A stretch of DNA of 8,276 nucleotides from UBA6136 sp041158345. Its GTDB lineage: Bacteria > Pseudomonadota > Gammaproteobacteria > Methylococcales > Methylococcaceae. Positions within the stretch are counted from its first letter, which is position 1. Each line of letters begins with the position of its first letter. The stretch is taken from assembly GCA_041158345.1 (NCBI GenBank), contig JBEBBO010000176.1:1-8276 (forward strand). The letters run 5' to 3'. Below, in pieces: positions 1 through 6,915 of the stretch. The position numbers and the translations under genes were made by a program. A model generated the notes under the pieces. It searched no databases and was not told the DNA's origin. It was given only the letters and a program-made list of their open reading frames with translations.

Positions 1-1543
1 AGATGTCGTGCGCGTTGTGGTTGAACTTGGCCTTAGGGAACCAATGGGTCGAAATCTTCGGCTTCACAATGCGCCATGTTGAAAAATCATCACTCGGCTT
101 TTCTGCTGAATGACATTCCGAACAGACGCCGTTCTCAAACGTTCGCTGGCCCATCGCCTTGGCGTATTGGTCCAAAGTGAAGGTTCCCGCATTGAAGTCA
201 ACAGCGCCCCGACTGATCAATTTTCCGGGGAGCGTCCGCTCACCGTCCGGATGGTTCGGTGGCAAATCGATCAGAGACCCTCTGGGGCTTTTTGCATAAA
301 AGTCCTTGAGGAAGCCGTAGATGTCTTCCGCCTTGCCGTGCGGCAACTCAACGTTGGGAGACAGCTGATCAAAGGTGAGTTTGTGACACTGATGACAGTT
401 GTCATTGAATGTCGCCGTACTCATATGGCCATCATTTGGATCTGATTTATGGCAACTCCAGCATTCCAGCTTCATGACTTCTGCCCCGCCTTTGCCATCG
501 GGTGCCAAAACGCCCTCCTTCGCCATGTGATCTCTATGAGAGAACTTGCGAAGCCCGGATTGTTCGACCAACTTCTCCTTGTCGGCCATGGAGATGCGTT
601 CAATGCTGACCTTGTCATTGCCCTGGTTGTTGACCACGCTGGCCTTGAATTCAGGGTGATGTCCACCAAAAAGCGATTCATGTCCAAAGCTTTTCGGGAT
701 ATTGCGCAGTTCGCTCTTGCTGTAGGTTTTTTTGATGTCACCGTGGCATTGGAGACACTGTTCGACGCGATCCCCCATCACCAGGAAGTTGTCGGCAATA
801 TGCTCCTGATGACAGTCGCCACAGAGCGGCATTTGCTCCGTTATCCCTTTGATTTGCTCGACATTGACGTGATTCTTGATGTCATCGTGACAACTCTCGC
901 ACGCTTTATTCGGAATATCCGTGAACGCCCCGCCGGCGTGACACTTTTCACAATCATTTGCAATTCGAATGTGGTAGCGACTGACGGGGCCCACACTCCA
1001 TGAGTCTCCACTGATGGAACGCATCAAGGGACCGCCGCGATTCAGGAATCGGTCAACGGCCGGAATCTCAATGGATGCCAAAGGAATTAGAAGGAAAAAT
1101 GCCAACGCGGTAACGACCGCCACCCAAATCAGCGGCCGGATGTAAGCGATGTGTTGCCCATCCCATCCCCAACGAAGAAAGTTCCCCTTAAGCTCAGGAC
1201 TTTTTAGGTCCTTCGGGGCAATCATTTCGCCACGAAACTCCTGATTGCGACCATTTTCCATGACCCGCAGGAGACTGCTCCCGATTCGAATCACATCCCC
1301 CGGGACCAAAACGTGTTGATCCACGGAGCGCTCATTAACCAGCACCTTTCCATCCGTGAGCGCTTCAATGCGGTATTGGCCATCCTTGCCGGAAATGCGT
1401 GCATGATGGTCGGCAGCGCCAGGCGTATCGAGGACAAGGTGGTTGTCTTGGGCGAATCCGATGGTTAGCGCATCGGCATCCAGTTCAAGCTTGGCATCCT
1501 GTTGGGAACCGCTCGCGGGTGAGAGACGAATGAGGAATTTCAC
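1..1543 (-). CDS. FHA-domain, membrane-anchored multihaem cytochrome c (partial, C-terminus beyond left edge)
   Basis: One uninterrupted frame of 514 codons runs from a GTG at 1543 off the left edge. Residues 1-95 have the shape of an FHA domain: beta-rich, an IG near 28-29, a DHHARI stretch at 45-50, and a final PGDVIRIG at 81-88. Residues 137-157 form one hydrophobic helix, followed by seven CxxCH haem sites with histidines at 202, 219, 245, 267, 365, 387 and 478. FxHxxH motifs at 334-339 and 507-512, typical of distal haem ligands, suggest more haems past the edge. The expected topology is FHA in the cytoplasm and haems in the periplasm. The FHA pThr-binding positions look degenerate (GR is GF; the SRxH region is AADHH). 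The start lies 18 bases after the upstream gene with only a weak Shine-Dalgarno, so translation is probably coupled; an in-frame TAG just upstream excludes an earlier start. It likely carries electrons from the membrane to periplasmic partners (inference). Confidence 0.9.
   Translation of the reverse strand, partial: MKFLIRLSPASGSQQDAKLELDADALTIGFAQDNHLVLDTPGAADHHARISGKDGQYRIEALTDGKVLVNERSVDQHVLVPGDVIRIGSSLLRVMENGRNQEFRGEMIAPKDLKSPELKGNFLRWGWDGQHIAYIRPLIWVAVVTALAFFLLIPLASIEIPAVDRFLNRGGPLMRSISGDSWSVGPVSRYHIRIANDCEKCHAGGAFTDIPNKACESCHDDIKNHVNVEQIKGITEQMPLCGDCHQEHIADNFLVMGDRVEQCLQCHGDIKKTYSKSELRNIPKSFGHESLFGGHHPEFKASVVNNQGNDKVSIERISMADKEKLVEQSGLRKFSHRDHMAKEGVLAPDGKGGAEVMKLECWSCHKSDPNDGHMSTATFNDNCHQCHKLTFDQLSPNVELPHGKAEDIYGFLKDFYAKSPRGSLIDLPPNHPDGERTLPGKLISRGAVDFNAGTFTLDQYAKAMGQRTFENGVCSECHSAEKPSDDFSTWRIVKPKISTHWFPKAKFNHNAHDI
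1259..1471 (-). other. FHA-like domain within the multihaem cytochrome
   Basis: Codes residues 25-95. The pattern follows the FHA fold: a strand ending in IG (28-29), NHLVLD (34-39), HHARI (46-50), QYRIE (56-60), a T-x-G turn leading to VLVN (67-70), then LVPGDVIRIG (79-88). The arginine after the first glycine and the Ser-Arg pair that normally contact phosphothreonine are not conserved. It may therefore bind a partner protein without phosphorylation, or be a remnant. The identification is by eye from pattern only. Confidence 0.7.
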
Positions 1544-1561
1544 GTTCAGGCACCCACAGGA

Positions 1562-2494
1562 CTAGTAGTAGAAAACGGAAATGATGTGGACAAAAAGTCC
1601 GATCACTGTTGCCAGCGACAGCGGCACATGGAACAAGAGCCAAATCCGGATCCGGCGATTCGCGACACGATCATTTTCAAGGCGGGTGAGTCGATCCACC
1701 ATATCGTTGATCAAATCGAGCAGTTTTTGGAGCTTTTCACCCGGGGAGCGATCGAAACAGAGATCAATCACGAAGGCATGCAAGCGGGTCGCTTCAAAGG
1801 AATTCTTCTTTGGGACAACAGAACCGACTGATCCCTTTGTCTCTGTCGCTTCAGTCGGCGCACTGGTCATCACCCGACCCCGTCGCGCCACCAGCGAGGC
1901 GCCGACCTTTTCGAGTTCATGTAGACCCTTTCGATTCGGGAGCCGGTGCCCAATAAAGAGTCGGTCGACACTGAACAGGATCAGTTCGTGCACATCCGGA
2001 TCGATGTCGCGGGCCACCTGAAGCGCGTCGCGGGCAATCTGATCAAAGTCTTCATGCATCTGGACGGACGACGTCTTGGCAAGGTTTCTGGAAATGGTAG
2101 CCGGGACCTTGATATAGAAGTAAACGCCTACCATGCCAGAGAGAACCGTCAGGACCATCACAATGTAGAAAACCGTGTGCATGTTGGGATCAAACTGGAA
2201 TCCGCAATGCAGTGTGGCCAGAATCAGTAGACTGGTGCCTAACCAAACATGACCTGACAGCCATTGGACGAGACTGTATCGATTGTTGATGTAGGTTCTT
2301 TTCCGAACACCGAACCACAACAGCCACAGAATGATCAAACCCGCGATCGTCCCCAGCGTATATCCCAGCCATGAATTGCCGCTCGGGGGACCGACCGGAT
2401 CATGCACCACATACAGGACGATGGACGCCAACGAGAGCAGACTCGCGGCTTTCAGGAAGAAATAGTTATCCTTGTCGATGAATGAACGGTTCAC
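1562..2494 (-). CDS. Five-helix membrane protein, candidate di-haem b cytochrome with cytoplasmic insert domain
   Basis: 310 residues from a GTG at 2494, with GAGG at 2504-2507 nine bases upstream; an in-frame TGA upstream excludes a longer start. Hydrophobic helices lie at about 11-31, 43-63, 78-98, 106-127 and 284-306. Helix 3 carries H82 and H96 and helix 5 carries H289 and H303, both spaced by 14. That arrangement of two parallel helices with two histidines each is the bis-histidine pattern of bc1 cytochrome b and of ferric-reductase/NOX-type proteins. The positive loop 64-72 puts the N-terminus inside. A soluble segment of about 155 residues (128-282), ending in a leucine-rich helix (255-272), then faces the cytoplasm, where the flavin/Fe-S gene product is expected. 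There is no flavin or NAD domain, unlike full ferric reductases. The likely role is to move electrons between the cytoplasmic Fe-S module and periplasmic c haems or quinone (inference). NrfD-type anchors are larger, so that family does not fit. Confidence 0.85.
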   Translation of the reverse strand: MNRSFIDKDNYFFLKAASLLSLASIVLYVVHDPVGPPSGNSWLGYTLGTIAGLIILWLLWFGVRKRTYINNRYSLVQWLSGHVWLGTSLLILATLHCGFQFDPNMHTVFYIVMVLTVLSGMVGVYFYIKVPATISRNLAKTSSVQMHEDFDQIARDALQVARDIDPDVHELILFSVDRLFIGHRLPNRKGLHELEKVGASLVARRGRVMTSAPTEATETKGSVGSVVPKKNSFEATRLHAFVIDLCFDRSPGEKLQKLLDLINDMVDRLTRLENDRVANRRIRIWLLFHVPLSLATVIGLFVHIISVFYY

Positions 2495-2518
2495 TCGAAA
2501 TGCCCTCGGAATGGATCA

Positions 2519-4975
2519 CTACTTCAGTTGGGATTCTTCGAAAATCGTCACCAGGGTATCGGGTGCCGATCGAATGGCTGCCCCAGTCGGACAGGCCTGA
2601 ACACAGGCCGGACCACTGGATTGACCGTGACAAAGGTCACATTTCATGGCTTTTTTGACGACGGTTCCTGGACCATGCAAATGCTCGGTCTCCTGCCCCG
2701 GGGCTCGGCCCTTCCCCCAAAACAACCACGACCATAGATCCAGTGGCGGCTGCGGCTCGGGAGCGATCATCTGGATGACGCCAAATGGACAATTCGCTGA
2801 ACAATTGCCACAACCAATGCAGGTATTGGTGTCAATCAAAACCTGACCGCCGGGTTGTCGGCTGATGCAGTTGGCTGGGCAGTCTTTCATGCAGCCCGGC
2901 TCGTAACAGTGCCGGCAGGCTGTTGGCACGTGGATCGTTGCAAAGGTCTCGCCAGCCTTGCGCCTAAGTCGGGAAACGCCCCCATGGGTCTCAGCACAGG
3001 CCTTTTCACAATTGTCACAGCGGACGCAAAGTGCTTCGTCGATGACCAGCACATTGGACCCATCAACAACACCCGTCTCTTCCACAAAGCCGATCACGGC
3101 ATTCGTGGTCTCCTCATGGCTTTTTTGCTGCTCCTTGAGCAACATTTTTCGGGCCTTACGCTCAGCCCCCTGCTGAATCGACGGGAATCGGGAGATGGTT
3201 TCATGGAAGAAACGCGAGCCCAGCTTGAAAATTTCGGTCGCAGTTGATGCCGTTGCGGTATCCAACCGGTTACCGCCCAGGTAAATTTCATCGATGCCAA
3301 ACCAGTTGCCAGCGGTCACCAAATGCTGGATGGTATCTTTGCCATCCTGAAGCCTTGAAAGAGAAACGGACCCCTTGAGGATGATATAGAAGGCATCGGT
3401 TGGATCGCCTTCGGCATAGATTCGCTGATTGGGTTTAAAGCGAAGTAATTCGCCCTGATCCAGAAGGCCCTCAAAGTCTGTTTCTTGAATCTCTTCTCGG
3501 ATCTCCAATCTGGGAATAATGCCGATGAAGGTTCTAAATATCAGGCGCCGCAGGAAAACGCGCTCTACGGTCTGCTTGATTGAGGTAACACTATTGAAAA
3601 GCTTGCCTGCGGTTTTGACGGGCGTTTCAAGAAGAACCGTATCCTCCACGGCAAATGCATAAACGCCCCAGGGCAAGCCGGACTTGAGCGTAACGATCCC
3701 GAGAAGCTCGCCCACGCTCCAGGCGTGACCGACATCATCCAAACGGCCACTCAGGGACGGAGCGACCCGCCCCGAGACAATCAGGCCGATATTCGAGGAA
3801 TATTCGCCAGGGCGGTACATCAATGTCCCTTTGGGGACAAAACTGATCTTGCTCTCTCGAACGAATTCGCGAAGGACCAGGTCGGTGACGTCTTTCAGAA
3901 GGTCTGCGCGTTCCTTGAGTTCCTTGAGTGATTCTCGAACCGCCTGAAACCCCGGAAGGCTTTTGAGTACATTTTCAACCAGTTCCTGATCCGCCGGATC
4001 AATCGGTCGGCCATCGATGTGCTCAATGACCTCATACCCCTGATTCATGGCTTCCTTAATCAGGGGGCATCCGGCCAAAGCGCCAATCACATAGATTCCG
4101 GCCCGGCTGGCCTGATAGCCCTCGCCAATAACGGGAAAGGCCGTTTCATCGGCTGAAGGGAACTGAAGCGACATGCTATCCAGCAGCTTGCGCTGAGGCA
4201 TAGCGCCCGCACGAATGATGACCATGTCGGTCGGAACCGTAATCGAGCCGGTACTGGCCTCGATTTGGATATCTGCAGGGGCACCCGACTGACTTTCGAC
4301 CACCGCCTCAGGCGCTGCTTCAAAGATACAGGTGATTTCCTTATTCTGAATCGCCCGCTGAATTGCCGCAGCGTTCCGACCTTTGGCCCGATCAAACCCA
4401 TTCCGGCGATTGATGAGGGTCACCTGATTTTGCTTGGCCAGCGCCAAGGCATCTTCCAGCGCGGAGTCACCGGCACCAACCACCGTAATCCGCTTATTTT
4501 GCAGAGCCGATGCGTCATCGAGCTTATAACCCACCACCGGATGATCTTCACCTGGGATGCCCAGCTTTCGGATGTTCCCCATGTTCCCGATGGCGAGAAC
4601 TACGGATTCGGCTTCGATCACATCGCCTGAGTTCAGCGTCAGCGTGTAAGCACCCGCCTCGCCTTCAATTGACTTCAGGGCCGCATTGAATCGGATATTG
4701 ATCTTCAGCCGCTGGATATCCTGTTCCCAGGCTTCCAGAACTTCTTCCCGGGTTCCCTCGGCAAACCGCATGCTGCTTCGGAGCGGCATGTTGGTCGGTT
4801 CGTCCATCACATGCTTGCCCTTCTGGTACCAGAAGTTCACCGTATTGGAGATGACCCCGGTGGCCTCAAGCAGGACATGAGACATCCCAAGTTCCGCTGC
4901 GCGTCCGGCCGCACTGAGGCCAGCTGGCCCCGACCCGACGATAGCGACTCTGAATTTGCCCGAATCGTTGTTCAC
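2519..4975 (-). CDS. Fusion of TrxR-like flavoprotein, two CNB-like domains and a four-cluster ferredoxin module
   Basis: 818 residues from a GTG at 4975, with GGAG (4983-4986) seven bases upstream. Residues 8-320 are a two-dinucleotide-fold flavoprotein: FAD motif GSGPAG at 14-19 and NAD(P) motif GAGDSA at 167-172. The redox CxxC of thioredoxin reductase is absent, and the usual GD of the second FAD motif is G298-A299. Residues about 373-455 and 505-592 are two cNMP-binding-like beta barrels; the first has VGE (421-423) but no phosphate arginine, the second has FGIDE (559-563) with R570. Residues 645-800 resemble DmsB/NrfC/HycB electron-transfer subunits, with 16 cysteines in four groups: 650/653/656/660, 687/690/695/699, 719/722/725/729 and 779/782/791/795, enough for four [4Fe-4S] clusters. 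There is no signal peptide, so it is cytoplasmic. It probably links NAD(P)H and flavin to the membrane cytochrome encoded next; the direction of electron flow is not decided by sequence. Confidence 0.92.
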   Translation of the reverse strand: MNNDSGKFRVAIVGSGPAGLSAAGRAAELGMSHVLLEATGVISNTVNFWYQKGKHVMDEPTNMPLRSSMRFAEGTREEVLEAWEQDIQRLKINIRFNAALKSIEGEAGAYTLTLNSGDVIEAESVVLAIGNMGNIRKLGIPGEDHPVVGYKLDDASALQNKRITVVGAGDSALEDALALAKQNQVTLINRRNGFDRAKGRNAAAIQRAIQNKEITCIFEAAPEAVVESQSGAPADIQIEASTGSITVPTDMVIIRAGAMPQRKLLDSMSLQFPSADETAFPVIGEGYQASRAGIYVIGALAGCPLIKEAMNQGYEVIEHIDGRPIDPADQELVENVLKSLPGFQAVRESLKELKERADLLKDVTDLVLREFVRESKISFVPKGTLMYRPGEYSSNIGLIVSGRVAPSLSGRLDDVGHAWSVGELLGIVTLKSGLPWGVYAFAVEDTVLLETPVKTAGKLFNSVTSIKQTVERVFLRRLIFRTFIGIIPRLEIREEIQETDFEGLLDQGELLRFKPNQRIYAEGDPTDAFYIILKGSVSLSRLQDGKDTIQHLVTAGNWFGIDEIYLGGNRLDTATASTATEIFKLGSRFFHETISRFPSIQQGAERKARKMLLKEQQKSHEETTNAVIGFVEETGVVDGSNVLVIDEALCVRCDNCEKACAETHGGVSRLRRKAGETFATIHVPTACRHCYEPGCMKDCPANCISRQPGGQVLIDTNTCIGCGNCSANCPFGVIQMIAPEPQPPLDLWSWLFWGKGRAPGQETEHLHGPGTVVKKAMKCDLCHGQSSGPACVQACPTGAAIRSAPDTLVTIFEESQLK

Positions 4976-5039
4976 CCTAAAACTCCGAAAAAGGGATGCG
5001 ACGTGTCTGGATAACTAAGCTCAATCCAAGGGACCGGAC

Positions 5040-6551
5040 TCAGCGCCCCCGGGAACCACCCAGTGCCTGAATGGCCTCGCGGAATGCAGCAGGTCGGTAT
5101 GTCTCCGTACTTGCGGTGGCTGCTCTCAGGGCATTCATCGCTGCATCGCCGATTCGGTTATCACCATTTTGTTGCAGGGTCGCCCGCATCGCCTCGACGG
5201 CCATGACGACCTGTTCGGCGGCTGCAAAACTCAGGTAGTCGTTCTGACGACTCCGTTCTGACAAGGCCGCAAGTATCGCCGCGCAGTCCGCGTTGTTGAA
5301 CGCATGATGAGCGACCGTAGGCTCAAGATCCTGCAATGTCTTTGCCAAGGTCTCGGCCACCTGATGCATCTTGTGCGCGTCAGTCTGGCTGGCCTTATGC
5401 AATTCACCGATCAGTTGGCGGATACGGGTCGCTTCCTGCGGCGCAATGGCATCGGCGAGAATCGCCGTCATCAAAAGCCCCGAATCATTGAAACGGATCA
5501 CGCCAGGACCCGCGCCGGAAATCGCGCGTTTTTCCCAGACCAACTTGTTTGCCGCAGCCTGCTCCTCAACCGTTTTGTTCTGTCCAAAGGCATCGCTGGG
5601 GACATCAATGTCATGGTGGCACGCCTGACAATCAAAGAAAGACAGCTCCGGCATCAGACCCGAGGATTGGTGCTTGCCATGCAGATAGAGATCCATGAAC
5701 CGAATTGACGCACGCACCTGTCCCAATGCCCAGATCCCGGCATGGGAAACAACCTCTTTGCGCTTGAAGTAATCCTTGTCAGCGACATAGTGCTTGTGAA
5801 CCTCTGTGTAGGTATCGAGCTCAAAGCTGATTCTCGGGTGCCCCGCGCCCATGATGCGGTGCGTCGCGAACCGGTCGTTGTCACCCACGTGGCACTTGTT
5901 GCACATGTCTGCCCGCTTTTCCGGATTTTCCGTCGGGTAGAGCCCATTCTTGATGTTGTCCGCATGCGTGACCTCACCTGAAACGTGCGGACCCAAGTAG
6001 CGGTTACCGCCCCCGTGACAGGCCTCACAACCCACGCCATCCGTCACATCAAAGCGCTTCCCGCGAAGTTCGTTAGGGACATTATCAGCATGGCAGTCGA
6101 GACAAATTTTGGACTCATGGGCCGGTTTTTGAAGGCCGAGATTACGCGCGATCCGTTTGGATCGATCGTTTAAAAGAACAAGATAGGCCCGAGAGTGGGG
6201 ATCCTCCCGATTCCAGATGGTGTACTCGTTCTGTTCTACGGACGAACTCAGATAAGGTCGGGTTGCGCCATGACAATTACTGCCGGCGCAACTTGCAACG
6301 CCTAGATGACGATCCCCCTTTGAGGTATCTGTTTGAGGTGTTTCGGCGTCATTCCAGGCTTCGGGATCGGCATCCGCGGGAAACGACTCATTGGACGTGG
6401 TGATTTCCTGAGGAGCTGCAGAGGCGGTGATGATCGTTGCATCAATCGCCATGAGCATACCCACACTCAGGAGGAGCGCCGGCCAGCGCCGCCAACCCAG
6501 TCCATTCAGTGCCTTACTGTTCCACAAAAGTTTTTGAGTCGAACGGATCAT
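5040..6551 (-). CDS. Secreted pentahaem cytochrome c, c554-like family
   Basis: 503 residues from the ATG at 6551, with GGGA (6558-6561) six bases upstream. This start gives a good signal peptide: basic n-region, hydrophobic core about 23-42, and an ASAAP cleavage region at 43-47. A longer frame from TTG at 6632 would put unrelated sequence before the signal. Haem sites are one CX4CH (C88, C93, H94) and four CxxCH (histidines 154, 179, 221, 312). The stretches GVGCEACHGGG (172-182) with a following H189, and MGAGHPR plus FEL (234-244), match the conserved core of multihaem cytochromes related to c554. The last 190 residues are alpha-helical, alanine-rich and haem-free. As the first gene of the operon it probably supplies the periplasmic partner of the membrane cytochromes. 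A catalytic role cannot be excluded, since relatives include both carriers and enzymes of nitrogen or sulfur metabolism. Confidence 0.92.
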   Translation of the reverse strand: MIRSTQKLLWNSKALNGLGWRRWPALLLSVGMLMAIDATIITASAAPQEITTSNESFPADADPEAWNDAETPQTDTSKGDRHLGVASCAGSNCHGATRPYLSSSVEQNEYTIWNREDPHSRAYLVLLNDRSKRIARNLGLQKPAHESKICLDCHADNVPNELRGKRFDVTDGVGCEACHGGGNRYLGPHVSGEVTHADNIKNGLYPTENPEKRADMCNKCHVGDNDRFATHRIMGAGHPRISFELDTYTEVHKHYVADKDYFKRKEVVSHAGIWALGQVRASIRFMDLYLHGKHQSSGLMPELSFFDCQACHHDIDVPSDAFGQNKTVEEQAAANKLVWEKRAISGAGPGVIRFNDSGLLMTAILADAIAPQEATRIRQLIGELHKASQTDAHKMHQVAETLAKTLQDLEPTVAHHAFNNADCAAILAALSERSRQNDYLSFAAAEQVVMAVEAMRATLQQNGDNRIGDAAMNALRAATASTETYRPAAFREAIQALGGSRGR

Positions 6552-6605
6552 GGAGTATCCCGCCGGGTGGTTCTTCAACGTTGAGTGCCAACAATACCGA
6601 GATGG

Positions 6606-6617
6606 GGTGCCGGCACC
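6606..6617. promoter_or_regulatory. 12-base perfect palindrome GGTGCCGGCACC, possible operator or leader hairpin
   Basis: The sequence GGTGCCGGCACC is its own reverse complement and lies between the proposed promoter and the start of the cytochrome operon. A second, shorter palindrome, TCAACGTTGA, lies at 6575-6584. Either could bind a dimeric regulator. Without a spacer, the first is less likely to be an RNA hairpin. Role inferred from position only. Confidence 0.25.
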
Positions 6618-6641
6618 AGACCAACCCCACAATTAGTGCGT

Positions 6642-6671
6642 GTTGTAACAGGAAACAAGATCGATTGTCAT
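6642..6671 (-). promoter_or_regulatory. Candidate sigma70-type promoter of the cytochrome operon
   Basis: On the minus strand, ATGACA (6666-6671; five of six matches to TTGACA) is followed after 18 bases by TACAAC (6642-6647; four of six matches to TATAAT). It sits in an AT-rich stretch and would give a leader of roughly 85 bases before the ATG at 6551. Prediction by eye only; no regulator site is recognised with certainty. Confidence 0.4.
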
Positions 6672-6827
6672 TCATTTTTATGCATTCATTCGCATTGACT
6701 GATGGCTGTATTTATGCCCGCACGAAAAAGGCATCCAATCAATCGTCGAAAAGCCAGTGCGGTCAAGGTTTCAAAGGTCTTTCACGCTTGCTCAGATCAA
6801 TATTCCAAACAACCTTTTTGAACCAAA

Positions 6828-6858
6828 ACTCATTGAGATTTTGAATCTAAAAATGAGT
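6828..6858. repeat. Nested inverted repeat in AT-rich intergenic DNA
   Basis: Outer arms ACTCATT (6828-6834) and AATGAGT (6852-6858) are perfectly complementary. Inside them AGATT (6836-6840) and AATCT (6844-6848) pair around a TTG loop. One base on the left and three on the right form the internal bulge. It may be a protein-binding site or a weak hairpin; no U-run follows, so it is not a typical terminator. Confidence 0.5.
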
Positions 6859-6915
6859 ACTCCAATTACTCCAAACAAAAAACCCATCGAATCCGATCTC
6901 TTATAGAGGACTACG

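Noticed and set aside
449..1003. Plus-strand open frame of 184 codons (and the smaller one at 110-445)
   Set aside because: Both lie antisense to a frame with seven CxxCH sites and a continuous reading of 514 codons; their own translations show no domain and no ribosome site.
1562..2494. Calling the 310-residue protein an NrfD/PsrC-type quinone anchor because a NrfC-like module is adjacent
   Set aside because: NrfD-type anchors have eight or more helices and no haem; this protein has about five helices and four well-spaced histidines.
2519..4975. Calling the 818-residue protein a thioredoxin reductase
   Set aside because: The redox-active CxxC is absent and a large Fe-S module is attached, so the disulfide-reductase name would be misleading.
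6571..6592. Sigma54-like -24/-12 element on the minus strand (TGGCAC followed by TTGA)
   Set aside because: The spacing is one base too long and the required GC of the -12 element is GA.
6552..6632. Longer N-terminus for the pentahaem cytochrome from a TTG at 6632
   Set aside because: It would add 27 residues ahead of a proper signal peptide. The ATG at 6551 has a ribosome site and gives a normal secreted precursor.
6788..6800. FNR-like box TTGCT-CAG-ATCAA
   Set aside because: The spacer is three bases instead of four and the left half-site has a mismatch; tempting given the anaerobic-type genes but not supported.
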